In this document: positions 14,998 through 23,203 of the stretch, piece by piece
Layout: each line of letters starts with the position of its first letter
Numbering within the stretch: position 1 is the stretch's first letter
Assembly: GCA_041748615.1 (NCBI GenBank)
Contig: JBGTCY010000052.1
Coordinates: 1 to 30,964 of the forward strand
DNA: 30,964 nt
Direction: 5' to 3'
From: JBGTCY01 sp041748615
GTDB lineage: Bacteria; Bacteroidota; Bacteroidia; Chitinophagales; CAIOSU01
Made by a program: the position numbers and the translations under genes
Notes under the pieces: model-generated
Database searches by the model: none
The model's input: only the letters and a program-made list of their open reading frames with translations
What the model was told of the DNA's origin: nothing

Positions 14998-16314
14998 ATG
15001 AACATTTCAATTATCGGAAGCGGTTACGTAGGATTGGTTTCAGGCACTTGTCTTGCCGAAACCGGTAACAATGTGATTAGCGTTGACATTGACCAGGAAA
15101 AAGTAAAAAAAATGCAAAGCGGAGTGGTTCCGATTTATGAACCGCACTTAGATGTCCTTTTTGAAAGGAATATCCGGGAAGGTCGTCTTACGTTTACCAC
15201 CGACTTGGCGGATGCGGTGAAAAAAACATCCATTATTTTCCTCGCGTTGCCAACACCTCCCGGTGAAGATGGTTCCGCTGATTTGTCCTATGTTCTGGGT
15301 GTTGCGGAACAGTTGGGAAAAATCATTGATGAATATAAAGTCATTATAGATAAAAGCACGGTGCCGGTAGGTACTGCCGAAAGAGTGACCACGGCTGTTA
15401 AGAAAAATGCGAAAGTTGATTTTGATGTTGTCAGCAATCCTGAATTTTTACGTGAAGGGTTCGCGGTGGATGATTTCATGAAACCCGATAGAGTCGTGGT
15501 CGGCACCAGCTCCGAACGCGCCAGAAAGGTAATGGAAGAATTATACAGACCTTACGTCAGACAGGGAAATCCGATTATTTTCATGGATGAAAAATCAGCA
15601 GAGCTGACCAAGTATGCCGCCAACGCGTTTTTGGCAACCAAGATTACCTTCATGAATGAAATCGCGAACTTCTGCGAAAAGGTTGGCGCGAATGTGGACA
15701 TGGTGCGCATCGGTATCGGCTCCGACAGCCGCATCGGAAAAAGATTTTTATTCCCCGGTATCGGATATGGCGGAAGCTGTTTCCCGAAAGACGTGCAGGC
15801 ATTGGCAAAATCCGGCAAGGAGTATGGTTACGACTTCAGAATTTTGGATTCAGTGATGGATGTGAATGAAAAACAAAAAACCATCATTATCCCGAAAATC
15901 AAACAACATTTCGGAAGCAACGGCAGCATGAAAGGAAAACGCATCGCGCTTTGGGGATTAGCCTTTAAGCCGGATACGGATGACATTCGCGAAGCGCCTG
16001 CATTATACATTATTAAAGAATTGCTGAACATGGGCGCTGAAATTATCGCGTTCGACCCGGAAGCGATGGACAACGTGAAGAAAAACCTCGGAGATAAAAT
16101 TCTCTTTGCGGAAGACAGGTATTCAGCCTTGAAAAACGCTGACGCGCTGGTGATTGCCACTGAATGGGCGGAGTTCCGTTCACCTGATTTTGAAAAAATG
16201 GGTGAGCTGATGAAAGAGAAAGTTATCTTTGACGGAAGAAATCTTTATGAACCTGCCGACATGAAAGCGAAAGGCTTTACTTATAGCAGCATCGGCAGAG
16301 AACATGCAAACTAA
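14998..16314 (+). CDS. ugd: UDP-glucose 6-dehydrogenase
   Basis: A 438-aa nucleotide-sugar dehydrogenase that oxidises UDP-glucose twice with NAD+ to UDP-glucuronate. The N-terminal Rossmann motif is GSGYVGLVSG (about 7-16); the nucleophilic Cys is C261 in GIGYGGSCFPKD, and the GTSSERARKV and LWGLAFKPDTDDIREAP signatures of the central and C-terminal domains are present. Length is normal. The next gene, the UDP-glucuronate decarboxylase, starts 3 nt after its stop, so its product is probably passed directly on to UDP-xylose. The 53-bp gap upstream holds an A/T-only palindrome at 14949-14964. Confidence 0.95.
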   Translation: MNISIIGSGYVGLVSGTCLAETGNNVISVDIDQEKVKKMQSGVVPIYEPHLDVLFERNIREGRLTFTTDLADAVKKTSIIFLALPTPPGEDGSADLSYVLGVAEQLGKIIDEYKVIIDKSTVPVGTAERVTTAVKKNAKVDFDVVSNPEFLREGFAVDDFMKPDRVVVGTSSERARKVMEELYRPYVRQGNPIIFMDEKSAELTKYAANAFLATKITFMNEIANFCEKVGANVDMVRIGIGSDSRIGKRFLFPGIGYGGSCFPKDVQALAKSGKEYGYDFRILDSVMDVNEKQKTIIIPKIKQHFGSNGSMKGKRIALWGLAFKPDTDDIREAPALYIIKELLNMGAEIIAFDPEAMDNVKKNLGDKILFAEDRYSALKNADALVIATEWAEFRSPDFEKMGELMKEKVIFDGRNLYEPADMKAKGFTYSSIGREHAN

Positions 16315-16317
16315 TCC

Positions 16318-17301
16318 ATGAAAAGAGTCCTGATTACAGGCGCGGCAGGTTTCCTTGGTTCCCACCTCTGCGACCGTTTTATTAAAGAAGGGTATGAAGT
16401 AGTCGGAATGGACAACCTCATTACCGGAAGCCTTAGAAACATCGAGCATTTATTCAAGCTGAAACAGTTTGATTTTTATCATCATGATGTTTCCCGATTC
16501 GTTTATGTACCCGGAAAGCTGGATTATATCCTGCATTTTGCTTCCCCCGCGAGTCCGATTGACTATTTGAAAATACCGATTCAGACGTTGAAAGTGGGTT
16601 CACTCGGTACACACAATCTGCTGGGCTTGGCAAAAGCTAAAAAATCGCGCATCATTGTAGCCTCAACTTCAGAAGTATATGGGGATCCATTGGTGCATCC
16701 GCAAACGGAAGATTATTGGGGGCATGTCAACCCGATTGGTCCGCGTGGCGTGTATGACGAAGCAAAACGCTTTCAGGAAGCCATCACGATGGCGTATCAC
16801 CGTTATCATGGTTTGGAAACAAGGATTATCCGTATTTTTAATACGTATGGACCCCGCATGAGGCTGAATGATGGTCGCGTATTACCCGCGTTTATCGGAC
16901 AGGCATTGCGCGGAGAAGATTTAACGGTGTTTGGCGATGGCAGTCAAACGCGCTCATTCTGTTATGTGGATGATTTGGTGGAAGGTATTTACCGGTTGCT
17001 GATGAGCGATTACGCGGAACCTGTCAATATCGGGAATCCCGCTGAAATCACCATCAGGGAATTTGGTGAAGAAATCATCAAATTGACAGGAACAAACCAG
17101 CAATTAATCTTCAAGGAATTGCCGACTGATGACCCGAAACAACGTCAGCCCGATATTTCACTTGCCAGGAAAGTGCTTGGATGGGAACCGAAGATTGCAA
17201 GAGCGGATGGTTTGAAAATCACTTATGAATATTTCAAAACACTTCCACAGGAAGAGCTTTTCAGAAAAGAACATCATTTTGAAGAATACATAAAAAAGTA
17301 A
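16318..17301 (+). CDS. uxs: UDP-glucuronic acid decarboxylase (UDP-xylose synthase)
   Basis: An extended short-chain dehydrogenase of 327 aa that converts UDP-glucuronate to UDP-xylose via a 4-keto intermediate, keeping NAD+ bound. The NAD motif is GAAGFLGSHL (8-17). Active-site residues are T117-S118-E119 in ASTSEVYGDP and Y146/K150 in GVYDEAKRFQEA; the signature FNTYGPRMRLNDGRV follows. The sequence is much closer to Uxs than to the 4-epimerases and dehydratases elsewhere in this block. Tight coupling to ugd (3 nt) fits sequential steps. Confidence 0.93.
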   Translation: MKRVLITGAAGFLGSHLCDRFIKEGYEVVGMDNLITGSLRNIEHLFKLKQFDFYHHDVSRFVYVPGKLDYILHFASPASPIDYLKIPIQTLKVGSLGTHNLLGLAKAKKSRIIVASTSEVYGDPLVHPQTEDYWGHVNPIGPRGVYDEAKRFQEAITMAYHRYHGLETRIIRIFNTYGPRMRLNDGRVLPAFIGQALRGEDLTVFGDGSQTRSFCYVDDLVEGIYRLLMSDYAEPVNIGNPAEITIREFGEEIIKLTGTNQQLIFKELPTDDPKQRQPDISLARKVLGWEPKIARADGLKITYEYFKTLPQEELFRKEHHFEEYIKK

Positions 17302-17316
17302 TTTTTGATTATCAGC

Positions 17317-17334
17317 GGGAAATGTATTTTTCCC
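17317..17334 (+). promoter_or_regulatory. Short hairpin between uxs and the tviB-like gene
   Basis: GGGAAA (17317-17322) and TTTCCC (17329-17334) form a 6-bp stem with a 6-nt loop in a 58-bp gap. There is no T-run after it, so it is more likely an RNA processing or stability element than a terminator. Confidence 0.35.
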
Positions 17335-17359
17335 ATCAGCTAAAACGATCCTCTCAACT

Positions 17360-18649
17360 ATGTACAATGATTTAATCAACGGCAAAGCGAAACTTGCCGT
17401 CATCGGATTAGGCTATGTCGGCTTGCCGATTGCGCTTGAGTTTGCCCGAAAAATTTCAGTGATTGGTTTTGACATCAATGACGAGCGGATTCAGTTGATG
17501 AAAAAAGGAGTTGATCCGAGCAATGAACTTGCCAAAGAGGATTTCAAAGGCGCGGATATTCTTTTCACCAGCAATCCCGCAGACCTTAAAAAAGCGAAAT
17601 TTTTTATTGTAGCCGTTCCCACTCCGGTGGATATTCATAAAGTGCCCGATTTAAAACCGGTGTTGAGCGCGTCACGCGCTATCGGCAAGGTTTTGAAAAA
17701 AGGAGATTACGTGGTGTATGAATCAACGGTGTATCCAGGTTGCACCGAAGAGGATTGCCTTCCGATTCTGGAAGAATTATCAGGGCTGAAACTGGGGAAA
17801 GATTTTAAGATTGGATTCAGTCCCGAAAGAATCAACCCGGGTGACAAAGAGCATACGCTGGCGAAAATAATAAAAGTGGTTTCAGGAAATGATAAAGAGT
17901 CGGCAGAACAAATTGCCAAAGTGTATGAAATTGTCGTGCAGGCAGGAGTTCATAAAGCCTCCACAATCAAAGTTGCCGAGGCTGCCAAGATTATTGAAAA
18001 TACGCAGCGCGACCTCAACATCGCGTTGATGAACGAACTGTCAAAGATTTTCGACAAGATGAACATCAACACTTGGGAAGTGCTCGAAGCAGCCGGAACC
18101 AAATGGAATTTTTTAAAATTCACTCCGGGTCTCGTGGGCGGACATTGCATTGGCGTTGACCCTTATTACCTGACTTACAAAGCGATTGGACTGGGATATA
18201 AACCCGAAGTAATTCTGAGCGGGCGCAGAATCAATGACAGCATGGGTGAATACGTTGCCAAAAATCTCGTGCAACGCTTGATTAAAAACGGAAAAATCAT
18301 CGGTAAGTCAAAAGTGCTCATCATGGGTGCGACTTTCAAAGAAAATGTGAGCGATATCCGGAATTCAAAAGTTGCCGATGTGATTGAAGAATTGAAATCT
18401 TATTCCATCAAAGTAGATGTCACCGACCCCCATGCCGATTCCAATGAATTGAAGCATGAATACGGTTTTGGATTAACTAAAAAAATTGACCGGGGATATG
18501 ACGCGATTATTGTCGCGGTCAGCCACCGTGAATATCTTGATTTGGACGAAAGCTATTTTAAAACCCTGCTTTCCAAAGATGGAATCATCGTTGACTTGAG
18601 AGGAATTTACAGAGGGAAAATAAAAAAATTAGAATATTGGTCGTTGTGA
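17360..18649 (+). CDS. tviB: UDP-N-acetylhexosamine 6-dehydrogenase (TviB/WbpO/VipA type)
   Basis: A second nucleotide-sugar dehydrogenase, 429 aa, distinct from ugd. Rossmann motif GLGYVGLPIA (16-25), PTPVD at 87-91, YESTVYPGCTEE at 120-131, and the catalytic C263 in LVGGHCIGVDPYYL are the hallmarks of the WecC/TviB/WbpO group, which oxidises UDP-GlcNAc or UDP-GalNAc to the uronic acid. With the TviC/WbpP-like epimerase two genes downstream it should produce UDP-GalNAcA (or UDP-GlcNAcA). The order of oxidation and epimerisation cannot be told from sequence. A hairpin begins at its stop codon. Confidence 0.9.
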   Translation: MYNDLINGKAKLAVIGLGYVGLPIALEFARKISVIGFDINDERIQLMKKGVDPSNELAKEDFKGADILFTSNPADLKKAKFFIVAVPTPVDIHKVPDLKPVLSASRAIGKVLKKGDYVVYESTVYPGCTEEDCLPILEELSGLKLGKDFKIGFSPERINPGDKEHTLAKIIKVVSGNDKESAEQIAKVYEIVVQAGVHKASTIKVAEAAKIIENTQRDLNIALMNELSKIFDKMNINTWEVLEAAGTKWNFLKFTPGLVGGHCIGVDPYYLTYKAIGLGYKPEVILSGRRINDSMGEYVAKNLVQRLIKNGKIIGKSKVLIMGATFKENVSDIRNSKVADVIEELKSYSIKVDVTDPHADSNELKHEYGFGLTKKIDRGYDAIIVAVSHREYLDLDESYFKTLLSKDGIIVDLRGIYRGKIKKLEYWSL

Positions 18650-18684
18650 TATTCGCTCATCGAATCAGCGAATATTCTATTTTT
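18649..18684 (+). terminator. Terminator- or attenuator-like hairpin between the tviB-like gene and rfbB
   Basis: ATATTCGCT (18649-18657) and AGCGAATAT (18667-18675) are perfect 9-bp arms with a 9-nt loop. A short T-rich run (18676-18684) follows. The stem begins at the last base of the upstream stop codon and ends 14 nt before the rfbB ATG, so it may partly uncouple rfbB and later genes from the genes before. Confidence 0.5.
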
Positions 18685-18697
18685 AAAATGAATTCAG

Positions 18698-19756
18698 ATG
18701 CCAGATAAAACAATTTTAATCACCGGGGGAGCAGGATTTATCGGCTCGCATGTTGTGCGGTTATTCGTTTCAAAATATCCAAACTTTCAAATTATCAATC
18801 TGGATAAACTCACTTATGCCGGCAATCTTGAAAACCTGAAAGATGTGGAAGATGCACCGAATTATACGTTCGTGAAAGGCGATATTGTAGAATCTGATTT
18901 TATCAATCAACTTTTTGAGAAATATCATTTTGACGGAGTCATTCATCTCGCGGCTGAATCACATGTTGACCGCTCCATCAGCGAGCCGCTTGAGTTTGTA
19001 AAAACCAATGTGTTGGGAACGGTCAATTTGCTGAATGCCGCCCGGAATAGCTGGAAAAATCAAATGGACGGAAAAGTGTTTTACCATGTTTCAACCGATG
19101 AAGTTTATGGCACTTTGGGAGATACCGGATTCTTCACGGAGGAAACCCCTTATGACCCGCATTCGCCTTATTCGGCTTCAAAAGCCGGTTCCGACCATTT
19201 TGTAAGAGCGTATGCGGATACTTACGGTTTGCCGGTAAAAATTTCCAACTGTTCCAATAACTATGGCTCACATCAGTTTCCCGAAAAACTGATTCCGCTT
19301 TTCATCCACAACATCATTCAAAACAAGCCGCTCCCTGTTTATGGAAAAGGAGATAATACGCGGGATTGGCTGTGGGTTGTTGACCATGCGAACGCAATAG
19401 ATGTCATTTATCATAACGGAACCTTGGGAGCGACTTATAACATTGGCGGTTTTAACGAATGGAAAAACCTCGATTTGGTGAAACTGCTCTGTAAAGTGAT
19501 GGACAAAAAACTTAATCGTGAGCCCGCCACTTCAGAAAATTTGATTACTTATGTCAAAGACCGACCCGGACATGATTTGCGCTACGCGATTGACGCTGCC
19601 AAAATAAATAAAGAATTAGGCTGGAAACCATCGGTTACTTTTGAAGAAGGATTGGAGAAAACTGTAGATTGGTATCTCCAAAATGCGGAATGGCTTGCCC
19701 ATGTAACAAGTGGTGAGTATCAGAAATATTATGTGGAACAATATCATGAACGGTAA
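18698..19756 (+). CDS. rfbB: dTDP-glucose 4,6-dehydratase
   Basis: An extended SDR of 352 aa that makes dTDP-4-keto-6-deoxyglucose, the second step of dTDP-rhamnose synthesis. NAD motif GGAGFIGSHV (10-19); HLAAESHVDRSI at 83-94; T133-D134-E135 in VSTDEVYG, where Asp and Glu are the dehydration pair; Y158 and K162 in YSASK; and SNNYGSHQFPEKLIPL. All are diagnostic for RmlB. The later steps, rfbC and rfbD, follow two genes downstream after the TviC-like gene; RmlA (glucose-1-phosphate thymidylyltransferase) is not in the window. Confidence 0.97.
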   Translation: MPDKTILITGGAGFIGSHVVRLFVSKYPNFQIINLDKLTYAGNLENLKDVEDAPNYTFVKGDIVESDFINQLFEKYHFDGVIHLAAESHVDRSISEPLEFVKTNVLGTVNLLNAARNSWKNQMDGKVFYHVSTDEVYGTLGDTGFFTEETPYDPHSPYSASKAGSDHFVRAYADTYGLPVKISNCSNNYGSHQFPEKLIPLFIHNIIQNKPLPVYGKGDNTRDWLWVVDHANAIDVIYHNGTLGATYNIGGFNEWKNLDLVKLLCKVMDKKLNREPATSENLITYVKDRPGHDLRYAIDAAKINKELGWKPSVTFEEGLEKTVDWYLQNAEWLAHVTSGEYQKYYVEQYHER

Positions 19757-19834
19757 TTTGGGTTTATAATGCCACATAAATTTGTTTTTTCTTTTAAGTT
19801 TTAACTGCGTCTTAAATAAAATAGAACTTCCAGA

Positions 19835-20830
19835 ATGTACGAAACCAAATTCCACAACGAAGACCTCAGTAATCAATCATTTCTTGTAACCGGAGGGGCG
19901 GGGTTCATCGGCTCTAATATCGTACATTATTTACTGAAACATGGAGCGGGAAAAGTAAGAGTGCTGGATAATTTTATCACCGGTTCACGGGAAAATGTGG
20001 AGGACTTTAAAGAGTATCCGGCCTTTGAATTTTTGGAAGGTGATATTCGCGATTTAATCATCTGTAAAGAAGCCGTTCAGGATATTGATTACATCCTGCA
20101 TCAGGCGGCATTAGGTTCCGTGCCCCGCTCCATTAAAGAACCGGAAGTAACCAATTCGGTAAATGTAGATGGTTTTGTTAATATGTTAATTGCCGCGAAG
20201 GATGAAAATGTGAAGCGCTTTGTTTATGCTTCCTCATCTTCCGTCTATGGCGACAGCCGTGACCTGCCGCAATTGGAAGACCGAATCGGGAAACCGCTTT
20301 CGCCTTATGCAGTCAGTAAGTATGTCAATGAACTTTACGCGAAAGTTTTCTTTGACAACTATGGATTAGAAGTCATCGGGTTGCGCTATTTTAATGTTTT
20401 TGGTCCGCGTCAAAGTCCGAAAGGCGCTTACGCGGCTGTGATTCCGCTGTTTATTGATGGTATTATTAATGCGAAAGATATTTATATCAACGGTGACGGA
20501 ACACAAACCCGTGATTTCACTTTCGTGGAAAATGCCGTGCAGGCAAACATCCGTGCAGCGCTTACACAAAATAAAAAAGCGGTCAACCAGGTATTTAATG
20601 TGGCAATGGGCGACAGTTACTCGGTGAACCAAATGTTTAAACTCATCAGCGAATATTTGGGGGTGAAGGCTGAACCTATTCACCGCGAATCTCGTAAAGG
20701 AGAAATACAAAATTCGCTTGCGGATGTTTCCAGGGCGATGAACTTGCTCGGATATGAACCACGGGTTCATTTTAAAGACGGATTAAAGAAAACAATCGAG
20801 TACTTCAAACAAAAATTACCCGTAAAATAA
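19835..20830 (+). CDS. tviC: UDP-N-acetylhexosamine 4-epimerase-like SDR (TviC/WbpP type)
   Basis: An extended SDR of 331 aa. The N-terminal extension of about 14 residues before TGGAGFIGSN, the GSVPRSI segment (94-100), YASSSSVYGD and YAVSK (158-162), and RYFNVFGPRQSPKGAYAAVIP are the pattern of WbpP and TviC, which interconvert UDP-GlcNAc/GalNAc or the matching uronic acids. It sits between rfbB and rfbC, interrupting the rhamnose genes, with a 78-bp gap on its left. Paired with the dehydrogenase at 17360 it should supply an N-acetylgalactosaminuronic acid donor. Confidence 0.9.
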   Translation: MYETKFHNEDLSNQSFLVTGGAGFIGSNIVHYLLKHGAGKVRVLDNFITGSRENVEDFKEYPAFEFLEGDIRDLIICKEAVQDIDYILHQAALGSVPRSIKEPEVTNSVNVDGFVNMLIAAKDENVKRFVYASSSSVYGDSRDLPQLEDRIGKPLSPYAVSKYVNELYAKVFFDNYGLEVIGLRYFNVFGPRQSPKGAYAAVIPLFIDGIINAKDIYINGDGTQTRDFTFVENAVQANIRAALTQNKKAVNQVFNVAMGDSYSVNQMFKLISEYLGVKAEPIHRESRKGEIQNSLADVSRAMNLLGYEPRVHFKDGLKKTIEYFKQKLPVK

Positions 20831-20891
20831 ATTGTCATAAGCGGATTTCCCGGCAGTGCTGATTTTTTAAAATCGGAATATCATCAAATGT

Positions 20892-20916
20892 AAATCTCAT
20901 TATAATACTGAGATTT
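20892..20916 (+). promoter_or_regulatory. Hairpin just upstream of the rfbC GTG start
   Basis: AAATCTCA (20892-20899) and TGAGATTT (20909-20916) are perfect 8-bp arms with a 9-nt loop, 16 nt before the GTG start of rfbC. A second A/T palindrome (GATTTT, AAAATC) lies further upstream in the same 102-bp gap. It may influence translation or processing. Confidence 0.4.
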
Positions 20917-20932
20917 TAGAAAAAAATAGATA

Positions 20933-21505
20933 GTGAAATTTACCACTTTAGAAATTCCCGGTTTGGTCGTATTGCAACCTGCTGTACTTGATGACCCTCG
21001 TGGTTATTTCTTCGAAAGTTACAATCAAAAGGCGCTGGAAAAAGCGGGAATCACGAATGTATTTGTGCAGGATAATCAGTCAAAATCCGCTTATGGCGTA
21101 TTGCGTGGGTTACATTATCAGACAGAACCATTCGCGCAAGCCAAATTAGTGCGCGTGTTGAGTGGCGAAGTGCTGGATGTGGCGGTTGATTTGAGAGCGG
21201 GAAGTCCGACTTATTTGCGTTGGCATGCTGAAATTCTTTCCGCTGAAAATAAAAAGCAAATGTTCATTCCCCGCGGCTTCGCCCATGGATTCGTGGTGTT
21301 GAGTGAAACGGCAGAATTTTTTTACAAATGTGATAATTTTTATTCCCGCGAACATGATGGCGGTATTCGTTTCGATTCACCCGGGTTAGAAATTGACTGG
21401 ATACTTCCGAAGCGGCAACTGATGATTTCAGAGAAGGATAAAAATCTGCCGGAGTTAACGAATGTCAACCCTAATTTTTTATATCAGCAAACAGACAAAT
21501 CCTGA
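20933..21505 (+). CDS. rfbC: dTDP-4-dehydrorhamnose 3,5-epimerase
   Basis: A 190-aa cupin enzyme that epimerises dTDP-4-keto-6-deoxyglucose at C3 and C5. H61 in VLRGLHYQ is the catalytic base; the conserved DPRGYFFESYN (21-31), VLSGEVLDVAVDLR and IPRGFAHGFVVLSE stretches and the FYKCDNFYSREHDGGI segment match RmlC. The start must be GTG: an in-frame TAG lies two codons upstream and no ATG is available near the conserved N-terminus. A hairpin sits just before it. Confidence 0.95.
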   Translation: MKFTTLEIPGLVVLQPAVLDDPRGYFFESYNQKALEKAGITNVFVQDNQSKSAYGVLRGLHYQTEPFAQAKLVRVLSGEVLDVAVDLRAGSPTYLRWHAEILSAENKKQMFIPRGFAHGFVVLSETAEFFYKCDNFYSREHDGGIRFDSPGLEIDWILPKRQLMISEKDKNLPELTNVNPNFLYQQTDKS

Positions 21506-21552
21506 TTTTATAAACGGACGGGTCTATTACAAACTTTGAAAAACCAGAATCT

Positions 21553-22425
21553 TTGATTCCTATATTAGTCACCGGCTCGAATGGTCAACTCGGGAATGAA
21601 CTGAGATGTATTGCAGGCAATTACCCCGCTTACGGATTTTTGTTTACAGATGTTAATGAATTAGATATTACCAATGCAACGGAAGTTTTATTTTTTTTCA
21701 ATCAATACAAACCCTCGTTTTGCATTAATTGCGCGGCTTATACAGCGGTAGATAAGGCGGAAAGTGACATGGAAAAAGCTTTCTTGCTGAATGCGGATGC
21801 GGCAGCGAATCTTGCAAATGCCGCGTCAAAATTCAAAACAAAATTGATTCACATCTCTACCGACTTTGTTTTTGACGGAAGAAAATCAAAACCCTATCTT
21901 GAAGATGATTTGACCGCACCGCTTAATATCTACGGGAAGTCGAAATTGCGTGGTGAAGAAATGTGTTTAACTGAAAATCATGAAACTCTCATTCTGCGCA
22001 CATCATGGCTTTATTCTCCGTTCGGAAATAATTTCGTGAAAACAATGCAGCGGCTGGGAAAAGAAAAAACTGAAATCGGAGTGATTTATGACCAGGTCGG
22101 TACGCCAACTTACGCGCATGATTTAGCCAACGCAATCATGGAAATTATTACCGGCAAACATTCCGATACGTCCGGAATTTTCCATTTCAGCAATGAAGGT
22201 ATTTGTAGTTGGTATGATTTCGCGGTTGCCGTGATGACCTTGAGCGACTTGAATTGCCGGGTGAAACCTATTGAAACTATGGATTATCCCACTCCGGCAA
22301 AACGCGGACATTTCACCGTGATGAACAAAAAAAAAATTAAAGAAGCCTTTGGAATTTCCATTCCTCATTGGCAGGAAAGTTTAAAAAAATGTATAGAACG
22401 AATAGATTATGATAAAACAAATTGA
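21553..22425 (+). CDS. rfbD: dTDP-4-dehydrorhamnose reductase
   Basis: A 290-aa SDR that reduces dTDP-4-keto-rhamnose to dTDP-L-rhamnose. GSNGQLGNE (8-16) is the NAD(P)H motif, AAYTAVDKAE (61-70) and STDFVFDG (102-109) are family signatures, and Y127/K131 in NIYGKSK form the catalytic pair. The start is TTG: a stop codon occurs 14 codons upstream in frame and no ATG or GTG lies between. Its last 17 bases overlap the start of cysQ, which suggests translational coupling. Confidence 0.95.
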   Translation: MIPILVTGSNGQLGNELRCIAGNYPAYGFLFTDVNELDITNATEVLFFFNQYKPSFCINCAAYTAVDKAESDMEKAFLLNADAAANLANAASKFKTKLIHISTDFVFDGRKSKPYLEDDLTAPLNIYGKSKLRGEEMCLTENHETLILRTSWLYSPFGNNFVKTMQRLGKEKTEIGVIYDQVGTPTYAHDLANAIMEIITGKHSDTSGIFHFSNEGICSWYDFAVAVMTLSDLNCRVKPIETMDYPTPAKRGHFTVMNKKKIKEAFGISIPHWQESLKKCIERIDYDKTN

Positions 22426-23188
22426 CATTCAGAAAATCATTTCATTATCCAAAAATGCCGGTGAAGCGGTGATGGACGTTTACCGTCAGGATTTTGAAAT
22501 TGAAGAAAAAGATGACCGTTCACCGCTCACCATCGCGGACAAACGCTCCAATGACATCATCGTGGAGGGCTTAAAAAAGTTGTATCCTGAAATTCCGGTG
22601 GTCTCGGAGGAGAGTAAACAAATTCCCTATGAAACCCGGAAAGGATGGGATTTTTTCTGGATGGTTGACCCATTGGATGGAACCAAAGAATTTATCAGCC
22701 GCAACGGGGAGTTCACCATCAATATCGCTTTAATTCGGGAGAATGTGCCTGTGCTGGGCGTAGTTCACATTCCGGCAACAAATGTCACTTACTATGCTAC
22801 GGAATCTTCCGGCAGTTTCAAATTATTGCCGGATGGTAAAGTGAAAAAATTAAGTAATAAATACCTGCATTATTCAGTAAGGAAAAATGTGGTGGTGATT
22901 GGTAGCCGTTCTCATCAAACGGAAGAAGTCAAACAATTTGTAGAACAATTAAAACATCAGAATAAAGCGGTTGATTTTTTGCCCGCGGGCAGTTCGCTGA
23001 AATTTTGTTTGGTGGCGGAAGGCGCTGCGGATGTATATCCCCGCTTTGGACCTACGATGGAATGGGATACGGCAGCCGCGCATGTCATCGCATCGGAAGC
23101 AGGCAGAAAAGTGCTGAATACGGAATCACGGCAACCGTTGCAGTATAACAAAGAAGATTTGCTGAATCCGTGGTTTGTGGTGGAGTAA
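22409..23188 (+). CDS. cysQ: 3'(2'),5'-bisphosphate nucleotidase
   Basis: A 259-aa inositol-monophosphatase-fold enzyme that removes the 3' phosphate from PAP (adenosine 3',5'-bisphosphate), the by-product of PAPS-dependent sulfation and sulfate reduction. Metal ligands are visible in VVSEESK, in DPLDGTKEF (87-95), and in EWDTAAAHVIASEAG near the C-terminus. It overlaps rfbD by 17 bp and ends the sugar block; there is no cysD, cysN, cysC or sulfotransferase beside it. The position hints that the polymer may be sulfated, but this is inference; CysQ is also needed generally. Confidence 0.93.
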   Translation: MIKQIDIQKIISLSKNAGEAVMDVYRQDFEIEEKDDRSPLTIADKRSNDIIVEGLKKLYPEIPVVSEESKQIPYETRKGWDFFWMVDPLDGTKEFISRNGEFTINIALIRENVPVLGVVHIPATNVTYYATESSGSFKLLPDGKVKKLSNKYLHYSVRKNVVVIGSRSHQTEEVKQFVEQLKHQNKAVDFLPAGSSLKFCLVAEGAADVYPRFGPTMEWDTAAAHVIASEAGRKVLNTESRQPLQYNKEDLLNPWFVVE

Positions 23189-23203
23189 GATTAAACTTTC
23201 CGC

